Shown: positions 15,376 to 23,672 of the stretch, one piece after another
How positions within the stretch are numbered: position 1 is the first letter of the stretch
Layout: each line of letters begins with the position of its first letter
From: SG-bin9 sp049323835
Lineage (GTDB): Bacteria > Pseudomonadota > Alphaproteobacteria > Rhizobiales > Xanthobacteraceae
NCBI GenBank assembly: GCA_049323835.1
Contig: JBMOOJ010000095.1
Coordinates: 1-64,000 of the forward strand
Length of the DNA: 64,000 nt
Reading direction: 5' to 3'
Made by a program: the position numbers and the translations under genes
Notes under the pieces: generated by a model
What the model was told of the DNA's origin: nothing
What the model saw: the letters and a program-made list of their open reading frames with translations, nothing else
The model's database searches: none

Positions 15376-16377
15376 CTAGGCGACCTTGCGCGCCGCGATC
15401 TTGCCGTTGAGGAAGCCCTCGAGCCGCTGACGGATGATCGCTTCCGCGTCATGCATGATGCGGTCGATCAGTTCCTTCACGGTCGGGATGTCGTGGATCA
15501 GGCCCGCGACCATGCCGCAGCTCCAGGCACCCGCATTCATGTCGCCCTCGATCATGACCTTGGGATAGATGCCTGCGACCTGATCGTGGATGTCCTCGAT
15601 CTTGAGGTTCTTGCCTTTCTCGCGCTCGATCTCAATCAGCTTGTCGACGTTCGCATTGCGCAGGACGCGCTCGGTATTGCGCAGCGAACGCATGATCAGT
15701 CGCGTGTCCAGCTCGGACGCGGCGACCAGCGCCTGCTTGACGTTGTCGTGCACCGGCGCTTCCTTTGTCGCGATGAAGCGCGTGCCCATGTTCATGCCTT
15801 CCGCGCCCATCGACAGCGCCGCAACGAGGCTGCGCGCATCGGCCATGCCGCCCGACGCGACGAACGGAATCGTCAGTTCCTCGTCCGCGCGGGGCAAGAG
15901 AATCATGTTCGGCACATCGTCCTCGCCCGGATGACCGCCGCACTCGAAGCCGTCGACGCTGACCGCGTCGCAGCCGATGCTTTCCGCCTTCAATGAATGC
16001 CGGACCGACGTGCACTTGTGGATCACCTTGATGCCCGCGGCCTTCAGCGCCGGCATGTACTGCTCCGGGCTGCGGCCCGCCGTCTCGACGACCTTCACCC
16101 CGCCTTCGCGGATGGCGTCGATGTACTCCGGATACGGCGGCTTGGCGAAGGTCGGCAGGAACGTGAGATTCACGCCGAACGGCTTGTCAGTCATGTCGCG
16201 GCAGCGCGCAATCTCCTTGGCGAGCAGCTCGGGCGTGCGCTGCGTGAGACCCGTAATGATGCCGAGACCGCCGGCGCTGGAGACGGCTGCGGCCAGTTCG
16301 GCGAAGCCGACGAAGTGCATACCGCCCTGAATGATCGGATGTTCGATGCCGAACAGTTCCGTGATGCGTGTTTTCAT
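15376..16377 (-). CDS. NAD(P)H-dependent flavin oxidoreductase, nitronate monooxygenase-like
   Basis: 333 residues, TIM-barrel FMN enzyme. Motifs: IEHPIIQGGMHFVG at the start, SSAGGLGIITG, the family phosphate loop VSVDGFECGGHPGEDD, then PFVASGGMADARS and GAEGMNMGTRF. The GGHPG segment is typical of the 2-nitropropane dioxygenase group, some of which act on nitronates while others are enoyl reductases. GGGGAGG precedes the ATG at 16377. Single gene; substrate unproven. Confidence 0.88.
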   Translation of the reverse strand: MKTRITELFGIEHPIIQGGMHFVGFAELAAAVSSAGGLGIITGLTQRTPELLAKEIARCRDMTDKPFGVNLTFLPTFAKPPYPEYIDAIREGGVKVVETAGRSPEQYMPALKAAGIKVIHKCTSVRHSLKAESIGCDAVSVDGFECGGHPGEDDVPNMILLPRADEELTIPFVASGGMADARSLVAALSMGAEGMNMGTRFIATKEAPVHDNVKQALVAASELDTRLIMRSLRNTERVLRNANVDKLIEIEREKGKNLKIEDIHDQVAGIYPKVMIEGDMNAGAWSCGMVAGLIHDIPTVKELIDRIMHDAEAIIRQRLEGFLNGKIAARKVA

Positions 16378-16545
16378 GAAGCCTCCCCGATGTGTTCTTA
16401 TTGGCTGTCGGGCAGCATCCTATCTGCATGCGCCTTGCCCGCAAGCCGTTCCGCACCGTTGTTTGATGCGATCTGCGCCTTGACCCGCGCGCGGACAGTT
16501 CCTAGCTTTCCGCACTCGCCGCGTTCGGCCGACAGGTAGCGGACA

Positions 16546-17145
16546 ATGGCCTCGATGCTCGGAACGTTCCTCAGACACGGCAGCAACAGCTTGCTTTGTC
16601 TCGGCGTCGTGATCGCACTGGTGCTGGGAATTGCCGGCTTTGCGCCGTTGACGCCGGGCTGGCTCGCCGTCGGCGCGCTGCTGTTCTATCTCAGCGAATA
16701 TTCATGGCATCGCTTCGCTTTCCATGCACCACCGGCGCGCTTTGAATGGCTGCGCAAGCTCCAGCACCGGCTGCACTACGATCATCATCTCGAACCGAAC
16801 CGGCTCGATCTGCTGTTCCTGCCCGCATGGTTTCTGGTGCCGAACCTCGCCGTCACCGGCGCGCTGATCTGGCTGGTCCTCGGCGAGACGCGGGTGAATT
16901 CGACGCTGCTCGGCGTGATGCTGGCGCTCCTGCATTACGAGTGGGTACACTACCTCGCGCATATCCCGTATCAGCCGCGCACGCGCTTCGGCCGCTGGAT
17001 GAAACAGTATCACCTGCGCCACCACTTCATCAGCGAGAAGCACTGGTTCGGCGTCAGCAATCCGTCGCTCGATGTGGTCTATGGCACATTCACCGCACCC
17101 GAGAATGTCGAGCGAAGTGCGACGGTGCGCAAGCTCCACTCGTGA
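16546..17145 (+). CDS. fatty acid hydroxylase / sterol desaturase superfamily protein
   Basis: 199 residues with two pairs of membrane helices and repeated histidine motifs: HRFAFH, HRLHYDHH, HYLAH and HLRHHF, the ligands of a di-iron site. Smaller than the enzyme at 10429-11364 and not its close copy. Likely hydroxylates a lipid in the inner membrane. ATG at 16546; another in-frame ATG three codons later is possible. Ends shortly before the converging PIN-toxin gene. Confidence 0.82.
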   Translation: MASMLGTFLRHGSNSLLCLGVVIALVLGIAGFAPLTPGWLAVGALLFYLSEYSWHRFAFHAPPARFEWLRKLQHRLHYDHHLEPNRLDLLFLPAWFLVPNLAVTGALIWLVLGETRVNSTLLGVMLALLHYEWVHYLAHIPYQPRTRFGRWMKQYHLRHHFISEKHWFGVSNPSLDVVYGTFTAPENVERSATVRKLHS

Positions 17146-17160
17146 GCCACCTGATCGCCT

Positions 17161-17577
17161 TCAGCACGCAACGACGTTCACGTGACCCTGCTTGCCATAA
17201 TCGAGCAGCGCTCGGTCGCGTGTGATCAGCGTTGCGCCGACGTCGCGTGCGGTCGCGGCGATAATGCGGTCGGCCGGATCGCACGGCGGTCGGCCGGGCA
17301 GAAACGAGGATGCGATCAGCACATCAGGCGACATATCCGCGAGGCGCACGCCGGGTGCCGCGACAGCTTTCGCAAACCATTGATGCGGCGACATGCGGAT
17401 ATGCAGTCGCTGCCGCGATACAAGCAAACCGATTTCCCAAGCACTGATCGGGGACAACAGCACGACTCCGTCATCCTCATCCGCGGCTTTGCTGAGCAAC
17501 GCAACAGACTCCGGCGCAAGCTCGTCGCCCTGCGCGAGCCAAATCAAAGCGCAAGTATCGAGCAGGATCGCTACCAT
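17161..17577 (-). CDS. PIN-domain toxin (VapC type)
   Basis: 138 residues with the acidic residues of a PIN ribonuclease: LLDTCALIWLA (Asp), SPISAWEIGLL (Glu), CDPADRIIAATA (Asp) and LITRDRALLDY (Asp). VapC enzymes cut tRNA or rRNA and are held in check by a co-expressed antitoxin. The ATG at 17577 touches the stop of the upstream antitoxin candidate with no gap, the order antitoxin-toxin being usual. Confidence 0.88.
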   Translation of the reverse strand: MVAILLDTCALIWLAQGDELAPESVALLSKAADEDDGVVLLSPISAWEIGLLVSRQRLHIRMSPHQWFAKAVAAPGVRLADMSPDVLIASSFLPGRPPCDPADRIIAATARDVGATLITRDRALLDYGKQGHVNVVAC

Positions 17578-17952
17578 CTATCGCTTGCCCCACTCCGGAT
17601 CAGCGGGAGCCGTCAAATCCGTTTCGTCAGGAACATGTGTGACTTCCTTCAGCAGCCCCGCCAGCGGATGAAACGGCTTGCCTTTTCCGGAGGCTGCCGT
17701 CCGCGACGGCGGCTGAATCCGGCGAAACACGAGCTTGCGGCCGCTCATGTCGACCTGCTCGCTTTCGAAACCTGCCTCCTTCCACACCTTCGTCATGACG
17801 CTGTTGAAGTCGTTATTGCTCCACCACGCGCGATAACGGGCGGACGCCGGCAGTTTCGCGCCGATCACGCGCTCGATCTGCGCGAACGTCATCGGCACCC
17901 GCTCGCCGGGTTGCTTCTTCAGGTACTCGCCGAGATGCGCGTATTTGGACAT
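17578..17952 (-). CDS. antitoxin candidate with a DUF7662-like N-terminal domain
   Basis: 124 residues. Residues 1-75 (GEYLKKQPGERVPMTFAQIE, then ARYRAWWSNN and FESEQVDMSGRKLVFRR) resemble a small domain I remember as DUF7662, usually found alone. The C-terminal 45 residues are basic then acidic (GKPFHPLAGLLKEVTHVPDE), the kind of tail that neutralises a PIN toxin. It abuts the toxin gene and has symmetric repeats just upstream, so it is likely the antitoxin and autorepressor, though no standard DNA-binding antitoxin domain (AbrB, RHH, Phd) is seen. Confidence 0.7.
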   Translation of the reverse strand: MSKYAHLGEYLKKQPGERVPMTFAQIERVIGAKLPASARYRAWWSNNDFNSVMTKVWKEAGFESEQVDMSGRKLVFRRIQPPSRTAASGKGKPFHPLAGLLKEVTHVPDETDLTAPADPEWGKR

Positions 17953-17965
17953 TCGCCGCCCCGAA

Positions 17966-17996
17966 AGTACATATCGATACTATGTACTAGTACATA
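17966..17996. promoter_or_regulatory. operator repeats of the toxin-antitoxin operon
   Basis: AGTACATA at 17966-17973, its inverse TATGTACT at 17981-17988 and another AGTACATA at 17989-17996. The last two form a perfect 16-bp palindrome, TATGTACTAGTACATA. They lie 14-44 bases before the antitoxin ATG, where an autorepressor would bind. Confidence 0.65.
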
Positions 17997-18027
17997 AAGG
18001 CTCGGTCAAGGCACGCCACATCCGGCG

Positions 18028-18369
18028 TTACGCCTCCGCCAGCCATTTCAGGACGGCCGTGAAGCGCACGCTGCGCGTGCCGATCAGCGCGGTCGCATCC
18101 GCCTGCGCGCCAGTGTCGTCATACGTACCGGTAAAGCCGATGCCGGAATCGCGGCCGCCGAACACGGGACGTGCGCCGTAGGTCGGCGTGTGCTCGTGGT
18201 TGGTCAGTTCGCCCTTCCACCTGCCGTCCGCGAAACTATAGGAGCCGACATAGTAGAAATGCGAGTCGCCGCCGCGGATGGCGCCGTCACGCAGCACCAT
18301 GATCCCGGTATTGGCGCCGCCGAGGCCGTCGCGGATATCGATGCGCAGCGAATAGAGCCCGTTTCTCAT
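18028..18369 (-). CDS. single-domain GrlR-like protein
   Basis: 113 residues: MRNGLYSLRIDIRDGLGG, then RGGDSHFYYVGSYSF, GRWKGELTNHEHTP, and GTRSVRFTAVLKWL. It matches the second half of the two-domain protein at 11585-12289 along its full length. The fold is that of GrlR, known as a type III secretion repressor in enteric bacteria; here no such system is near. Cytoplasmic, no signal peptide. Followed upstream by a palindromic repeat pair at 18400. Confidence 0.75.
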   Translation of the reverse strand: MRNGLYSLRIDIRDGLGGANTGIMVLRDGAIRGGDSHFYYVGSYSFADGRWKGELTNHEHTPTYGARPVFGGRDSGIGFTGTYDDTGAQADATALIGTRSVRFTAVLKWLAEA

Positions 18370-18399
18370 GTAGTGACGTTACCTTGAACCATGAGGCGT

Positions 18400-18521
18400 C
18401 GTCATGGCCGGGCATAGCCGTTCGAAGAACGGCGTTCTAAAGAACGCCTATGCCGGCCATCCACGTCTTCCTTCTTTATGCGTCAAAGGCGTGGATGCCC
18501 GGGACAAGCCCGGGCATGACG
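18400..18521. repeat. facing CGTCATGGCCGGG / CCCGGGCATGACG repeat pair
   Basis: The left 38 bases are identical to 1421-1458; the right arm ends GCCCGGGCATGACG. Inner arms CATCCACG and CGTGGATG close the hairpin. It separates the GrlR-like gene from the 3' end of the orphan molybdenum hydroxylase gene. Confidence 0.8.
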
Positions 18522-18556
18522 AGGTGGTTTTTACTGCGCCGTATCCCGGCACAGGA

Positions 18557-20890
18557 TCACGCGACTTTGGCCGCCTTCGCGTCCTGGATCGCCTGCCAGA
18601 TTTTCGCCGATGTCAGCGGCGTTTCCAGGCTGACGATGCCGAGCGGCGCAAGCGCGTCCATCACGCCGGAGACGATGCACGGCGGCGCGCCGATCGCACC
18701 GGACTCGCCGCAGCCCTTCGCGCCGATCGGATTGGTCCGGCACGGTGCGCTGTCGTCGAGGGTAACGCTGAACCTCGGCAGGTCGCTCGCGCGCGGGATC
18801 GCATAGTCCTGATAGGTCGCGGTCAGCAACTGGCCGTTGTCATCGTAAGCAGTGGCCTCCATCAGCGCCTGACCGATGCCCTGCGCGACGCCACCATGGA
18901 TTTGCCCTTCCACCAGCATCGGATTGATCGGCACGCCGACATCATCGACCGTGGTGAAGCGCTCGACGTTGACGACGCCGGTCTCCGGATCGATCGACAG
19001 CTCGCAGATATGCGTGCCGTTCGGCCAGGTCGGTCCGTCGGCTTCACCGGTCGAGTCGACCGCCAGCTGTCCGCCGGTTTCGTTCTTCGCGAGCTCGAAC
19101 AGCCCGACCTTGCGGTCGGTGCCGGCAACCCGCAGCACGCCGTCGGCATATTCGATATCGCCGACGCCGGCTTCGAGGTGATCGGCTGCCCTCTCGCGCG
19201 CCTTGGCGATCAGATCGCCGCTCGCAACCGCCGCCGCGGTGCCGCCGACGAACATCGAGCGCGAGCCGACGCTGCCGAAGCCGTTCGTCGTGTCGGTGTC
19301 ACCCTGGATCACGTCGATCTTGTCGATGCCGATGCCGAGCGCGGCGGACACCATCTGCGCATAGGCCGTCTCGAGGCCCTGCCCCATCGCCTGCGTGCCG
19401 GAGTACAGCGCAACGCGGCCCTCTGCCGTCGCCTTCAGCGTCACGGTTTCCTTATGCTGGTTGCCGCCGGTCCACTCGATATAGCTCGCGAGCCCGCGGC
19501 CGTAGAGCAGCCCCTTCTTCTCGGCCGCCTTCTTGCGCGCCTTAAAGCCGTCCCAGTCCGCATTCTTCGACGCGCGCTCCAGCATGTGCGCGAACATGCC
19601 GCTGTCGTAGGTCTGCCCGACCGCATTCTTGTAGGGCATCTGCTCGGGCTTGACGAAGTTGCGCTTGCGGATCTCGCGCGGATCGATGCCGATCTGGCGC
19701 GCCGCCGCGTCCATCATGCGCTCGACGACGTAAACGGCTTCCGGGCGGCCCGCGCCGCGATAGGCGCCGACCGGCGCCGTGTTGGTCATCACCGCCTTCA
19801 CTTCGAAATGCACCAGCGGCAGATCGTAGAGCCCAGTCGCGACGAACGGCCCGAGCACCAGCGGAATGATCAGGCCCGTGCCGCTGATGTACGCTCCGGT
19901 GCCAGCAATCGACTTCACGCGATAGGCGAGCACGCGGCCCTTCGCGTCGAGCGCCATCTCGGCATTCGACACGAGGTCGCGGCCGTGCGTGCCGCCGACG
20001 AATTCGTCGACGCGATCGCCGCGCCAGCGGATGGTCTTGCCGAGCTTGGTCGCGGCGTAGGCGACGATGCCGTCTTCCGGATAGACGCCGGTCTTCTGGC
20101 CGAAGCCGCCACCGAGATCGCCGACCGTGACGCGCACCGTATCCGGGGCGCGCTTCAGGATATCCGCTGCAAGCGAGTCGCGCGTACGCGACGCCATCTG
20201 CGTTTGAATCTGCATGGTGAGACGCTTGGTCTTCGGATCGACATGGCCGATCGTCGAGCGCGGCTCCATCGCGCACGGCACGAGCCGCTGGCTCAGCACG
20301 TTATCGAGCTTCACGACATGCGCGGCCTTGGCGAACGCCTCCGCGACCTTCTGCGGATCACCATAGGCAGACACGGCAACCACGTTGTCCGGCGCGCCCT
20401 GCCAGATCACCGGCGCCCCCTTTTCGGTCGCCGCATGCACGTCGGTCACCGCCGGCAGCTCCTCGTAGTCGATCGCGATCGCCTCGGCTGCATCCTGCGC
20501 CTGCGCGCGCGACGTCGCGACAATCGCCGCCACCGGCTCGCCGACGAAACGGACGACCTCATGCGCCAGCAAGCGGCGCGGCGGAAACGACGCAGGCGAC
20601 CCGTCGGCGCGCTTGAAGATCGGCAAGGTCTGGAGCGTGCCGATATCGTCCGCGATGAGATCAGCACCGGTAAAGATCGTCTTGACGCCCGGCATCGCCT
20701 TGGCCGCGTCGAGATCGATCGAACGGATTTTCGCGTGCGCGTGCGGCGAGCGCAGCACATGCAGCCAGAGCGAATCCCCGGCCGGCTGATCGTCGACGTA
20801 TCGCCCCTTCCCGGTGACGAGGCGCTGATCTTCGAGACGCTTGACGGGCTGACGCGCGCCAAAGCGCAGATTGCCGGGAAGGATGTTCAT
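18557..20890 (-). CDS. orphan molybdopterin-binding large subunit (form II, CoxL-like)
   Basis: 777 residues. Hammerhead domain about 15-150, GGGFG loop at about 260-264, active-site loop AYRGAGR at 376-382 (form II), and the catalytic Glu in GCGESGAIG near the end. It shares the architecture of the large subunit at 4414-6789 but is clearly diverged. No small or medium subunit lies next to it, so it must borrow electron-transfer partners or they are elsewhere. ATG at 20890 begins the family start (FGARQPVKRLEDQRLVTGKG); the longer upstream frame is unlike any relative. Confidence 0.9.
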   Translation of the reverse strand: MNILPGNLRFGARQPVKRLEDQRLVTGKGRYVDDQPAGDSLWLHVLRSPHAHAKIRSIDLDAAKAMPGVKTIFTGADLIADDIGTLQTLPIFKRADGSPASFPPRRLLAHEVVRFVGEPVAAIVATSRAQAQDAAEAIAIDYEELPAVTDVHAATEKGAPVIWQGAPDNVVAVSAYGDPQKVAEAFAKAAHVVKLDNVLSQRLVPCAMEPRSTIGHVDPKTKRLTMQIQTQMASRTRDSLAADILKRAPDTVRVTVGDLGGGFGQKTGVYPEDGIVAYAATKLGKTIRWRGDRVDEFVGGTHGRDLVSNAEMALDAKGRVLAYRVKSIAGTGAYISGTGLIIPLVLGPFVATGLYDLPLVHFEVKAVMTNTAPVGAYRGAGRPEAVYVVERMMDAAARQIGIDPREIRKRNFVKPEQMPYKNAVGQTYDSGMFAHMLERASKNADWDGFKARKKAAEKKGLLYGRGLASYIEWTGGNQHKETVTLKATAEGRVALYSGTQAMGQGLETAYAQMVSAALGIGIDKIDVIQGDTDTTNGFGSVGSRSMFVGGTAAAVASGDLIAKARERAADHLEAGVGDIEYADGVLRVAGTDRKVGLFELAKNETGGQLAVDSTGEADGPTWPNGTHICELSIDPETGVVNVERFTTVDDVGVPINPMLVEGQIHGGVAQGIGQALMEATAYDDNGQLLTATYQDYAIPRASDLPRFSVTLDDSAPCRTNPIGAKGCGESGAIGAPPCIVSGVMDALAPLGIVSLETPLTSAKIWQAIQDAKAAKVA

Positions 20891-21104
20891 TCTGATGTCC
20901 TGAGAGACCAAGGCGGGAGACGTGAGCAAGCCTAACGGGTGCAAGCGTTCGAGAAAACGCCGCGCCTGCAAGACCGCCCTGAAATAAGGGCATAAGCGTA
21001 ATGTTGCAACCGGCCGCATGGCCGGCAATACCGCCGTCACTATCTCCCGCTATCGCGAACGGTGTCGGCCGTGGCGGATTCGCGGCTCAACGGAGTGCGG
21101 ACGC

Positions 21105-21434
21105 ATGACCTATGTCTATTTGCTGCTGGCCATCGGGTTCGAGGTCGTGGGCACCGCGGCGTTGCAGGCATCCGAACAGTTCACACGCCCCAAACCGCTG
21201 ATGCTGACCGCCGCAGGCTACGCGGCCGCGTTCTATTTTCTATCGTTGACCCTGAAAGGCATGCCGGTCGGCATTGCCTACGCGATCTGGTCGGGCCTGG
21301 GTGTCGTGCTGATCGCCCTGATCGGGCTTTTCTGGTTCGGCCAGCGGCTCGATAACCCCGCCATCATCGGCCTCGGAATGATCGTCGCCGGGGTCGCCAC
21401 CATCAACCTGTTCTCGAACACGGTCAGCCATTGA
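21105..21434 (+). CDS. small multidrug resistance (SMR) transporter
   Basis: 109 residues, four membrane helices. The essential membrane Glu is E13 in LLLAIGFEVVGTAALQAS, and the second-half motif GIAYAIWSGLGVVLIALIG ends in the usual NLFS tail. SMR proteins are dimeric proton antiporters for cationic drugs, guanidinium or polyamine-like compounds. The start at 21105 gives the family's standard MTYVYLLLAI opening. Ninety-three bases upstream of the enoyl-CoA hydratase gene. Confidence 0.9.
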   Translation: MTYVYLLLAIGFEVVGTAALQASEQFTRPKPLMLTAAGYAAAFYFLSLTLKGMPVGIAYAIWSGLGVVLIALIGLFWFGQRLDNPAIIGLGMIVAGVATINLFSNTVSH

Positions 21435-21527
21435 TGCCGCCTTGATAGCCACATCCCGTCCATTGATGTTTCATGCGGAGTGCCGACAGTTGCACAATCC
21501 AACAAGAAACAGATCGGGAGAAACAGC

Positions 21528-22301
21528 ATGGCCGGAGTAAAACAGGATCGCGATGGCGCTGTCGGTATTCTGACGCTGGACGACCCGGCGACGTTGAATG
21601 CGATGACGCCTGACCTCCTCGGCAGTCTCGCAGCCGCAATCGCGCAGGCGGACAGCGATCCGGAGATTCGCGCGCTGGTGCTGACCGGCGCGGGACGCGG
21701 CTTCTGCTCGGGCCAGAACCTCAAGGCGTTCGAGGTGCTCGGCAAGGATATCGTCGCCGGGGTCATGACGCATTACTGGCCAGCGATGCGGGCCATGCGC
21801 ACGTGCCGCGTCCCGATCGTCGTCGCGGTGAACGGCGTTGCGGCCGGTGGCGGATTCAGCCTCGCCATGTCGGGCGACATCATTCTCGCGGCGCGTTCAG
21901 CAAAGTTCATTCAGGTGTTCAGCCGCATCGGCCTGGTGCCGGATCTTGGTTCGACATGGCTCCTGCCGCGGCTGATCGGACGTCAGCGCGCGCTCGAACT
22001 GATGCTGCTCAACGAGCCGCTCGCCGCCGATACGGCGCATGCGTGGGGGCTGGTGCGGCAGGTCGTGGATGATGAGCATCTGCTCGGCGAAGCCATCGCA
22101 CTGGCCAGGCGGCTCGCCGAAGGTCCGACGCGCGCGCTGGCCGCGACACGTGCGCTGCTCGATGAGAGCGAACACGCCTCCTACGCCGATCAATTCCGCA
22201 GGGAGATCGAGGTTCAGGCGGAAATCCGGACAAGCGACGATGCGCTCGAGGGCCGCCGGGCATTTACCGAGAAACGCGCAGCGCGTTTTACGGGACGCTA
22301 G
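21528..22301 (+). CDS. enoyl-CoA hydratase/isomerase family protein
   Basis: 257 residues of the crotonase fold. The oxyanion-hole motifs are GRGFCSGQNLKAF and NGVAAGGGFSLAMSGD; the second active-site loop reads SRIGLVPDLGSTWLLPRLIG. The Asp in LVPDLGST, with no Glu at that place, is like the phenylacetate-type isomerase PaaG. It acts on an acyl-CoA in the cytoplasm; no other ring-degradation genes are adjacent. ATG at 21528 has TCGGGAGA just upstream. Confidence 0.85.
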   Translation: MAGVKQDRDGAVGILTLDDPATLNAMTPDLLGSLAAAIAQADSDPEIRALVLTGAGRGFCSGQNLKAFEVLGKDIVAGVMTHYWPAMRAMRTCRVPIVVAVNGVAAGGGFSLAMSGDIILAARSAKFIQVFSRIGLVPDLGSTWLLPRLIGRQRALELMLLNEPLAADTAHAWGLVRQVVDDEHLLGEAIALARRLAEGPTRALAATRALLDESEHASYADQFRREIEVQAEIRTSDDALEGRRAFTEKRAARFTGR

Positions 22302-22336
22302 CTTCGCCGAACTGAACGGCCCGGCCTGAAAAGACT

Positions 22337-22373
22337 GCGCGGAGGCTCCCCTTTTTTGGGCAAGCCTCCGCGC
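22337..22373. terminator. hairpin between converging genes
   Basis: GCGCGGAGGCT (22337-22347) pairs with AGCCTCCGCGC (22363-22373), with a CCCC-T6-GGG loop that can pair further. It lies between the converging hydratase and DUF1127 genes. There is no T-run after the stem, so it is a weak intrinsic terminator or a protective hairpin. Confidence 0.5.
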
Positions 22374-22454
22374 CTCTCAGTCCTGAACCCGCGCTATCGA
22401 GGGAGGAATCGGGCATCCATCCGGAGGACGGGCGGCCAGGCTCAGGGTATTCCG

Positions 22455-22658
22455 TCAGGCTTGCCAGAACGGCTTGTTCACCTCGCTGGCGACGCTGCTC
22501 CAGCTCTGACCGAAGTCGTTCAGCGCATGCTCCGGCAACTGGGCCAGGTCACGGCGCTGGCGATAGCGCACGAGCCAGGTCTTGAGGGTTTCGCCGACGT
22601 GCGACAGGTCGAATGAAACATGATTATTCGTCATCGAATGGGTATGCAGAACGGACAT
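22455..22658 (-). CDS. small DUF1127 protein
   Basis: 67 residues. The C-terminal half (LKTWLVRYRQRRDLAQLPEH, then ALNDFG) is the DUF1127/YjiS pattern: a basic helix with R-R-D-L..L....L.D.G. Members in Rhizobiales and Agrobacterium bind RNA or affect phosphate and carbon metabolism; the function here is unknown. AAGGAG precedes the ATG at 22658. It is divergent from the LysR gene. Confidence 0.85.
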   Translation of the reverse strand: MSVLHTHSMTNNHVSFDLSHVGETLKTWLVRYRQRRDLAQLPEHALNDFGQSWSSVASEVNKPFWQA

Positions 22659-22736
22659 GGCCAGCTCCTTTTGAATTCATCTGAAAAGGAATATGGGCTG
22701 ATTTAGCACTTGCAACAAACGACACTTTGTCCCTAA

Positions 22737-22759
22737 ATGCATGAGCATATATCATGCAT
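22737..22759. promoter_or_regulatory. palindrome before the LysR gene
   Basis: ATGCATGA (22737-22744), 7-base spacer, TCATGCAT (22752-22759): perfect 8-bp inverted arms, ending 10 bases before the LysR ATG at 22770 and in the gap shared with the DUF1127 gene. Fits a LysR-type autoregulatory site. Confidence 0.55.
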
Positions 22760-22769
22760 AGAGGCTCCC

Positions 22770-23657
22770 ATGGCGCGGCTTCCCTCCCTCAACGGCTTGC
22801 GGGCTTTCGAAGCCTCGGCGCGGCATCTCAGCTTCACGCTGGCGGCTGCCGAGCTGAACGTGACGCAGACGGCAATCAGCCATCAGATCAAACGGTTAGA
22901 GGATGAGATCGGCATCAAGCTGTTCATCCGGAAGAACCGCACCCTCGCCCTCACCCCGGCCGCGCGCGACTACCTGCCGGGCGTCCGCGCCGCGTTTCAG
23001 GATCTGCGCCTCGCGACCGAACGGCTCATGCGCAAGGACGACGACAAGGTGCTCTCGGTCTCGACGCTCGCCTCGCTGGCCGCGAAGTGGCTGCTGCCCC
23101 GGCTGAGCGGCTTTCAGCAACTGCATCCCGAGATCGACGTTCGCCTCACCACCTCGACCAACCTGGTCGATTTCATTCGCGACGATATCGACGTCGCCAT
23201 CCGCTATGGCCGCGGCAACTGGCCGGGATTGCGCGCCGATTGGCTGATGGCGGATGAAGCGTTTCCCGTGTGCAGTCCGGCGCTGATGAACGGCGACAAG
23301 CCGCTGCGCACGCCTGAGGACCTAAAACATCACGTTCTGCTGCACAACGACAATAACATGGAAGCCTGGCAGGTCTGGCTGACCGCGGCCGGCGCCGACG
23401 TCGATCTGTCGCACAATCACAAGCTCACCTTCGATCTTGTCTTCATGACCGTTCAAGCCGCGATCGATGGCCTCGGCATCGCGATTGTGCCGCGCCCCTT
23501 CGTTCAGGACGACATCGCCAGCGGACGGCTGGTCGTTCCCTTTAACATCTCGCCGCCGTCCGACATGGGCTTCTATTTCGTCTGCCCGCACAACACTGCA
23601 AACGCACCGAAAACAAAGGCGTTTCGCGAATGGCTGGTGCAATCCGCCAAGAGCTGA
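22770..23657 (+). CDS. LysR-family regulator, GcvA-like
   Basis: 295 residues. Winged-helix N-terminus MARLPSLNGLRAFEASARHL with the recognition helix LNVTQTAISHQIKRLEDEIG, and the substrate-binding domain (about 90-295). The opening LPSLNGLRAFEA and RLTTSTNLVDF mark the GcvA/AmpR-type subgroup. It likely controls a nearby divergent gene and itself; an inverted repeat lies directly upstream. GAGG at 22761-22764 is the only ribosome-binding cue. The inducer is unknown. Confidence 0.88.
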   Translation: MARLPSLNGLRAFEASARHLSFTLAAAELNVTQTAISHQIKRLEDEIGIKLFIRKNRTLALTPAARDYLPGVRAAFQDLRLATERLMRKDDDKVLSVSTLASLAAKWLLPRLSGFQQLHPEIDVRLTTSTNLVDFIRDDIDVAIRYGRGNWPGLRADWLMADEAFPVCSPALMNGDKPLRTPEDLKHHVLLHNDNNMEAWQVWLTAAGADVDLSHNHKLTFDLVFMTVQAAIDGLGIAIVPRPFVQDDIASGRLVVPFNISPPSDMGFYFVCPHNTANAPKTKAFREWLVQSAKS

Positions 23658-23672
23658 TCGCAGCCGGGCAAG

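Noticed and set aside
11585..18369. Type III secretion locus, from the GrlR-like genes
   Set aside because: No needle, ATPase or translocator genes are present between or around them.
18404..20935. Long open frame of about 840 codons on the plus strand opposite the orphan large subunit
   Set aside because: It is Arg/Asp/His-rich with no domain, and mirrors the minus-strand gene, as expected in high-GC DNA.
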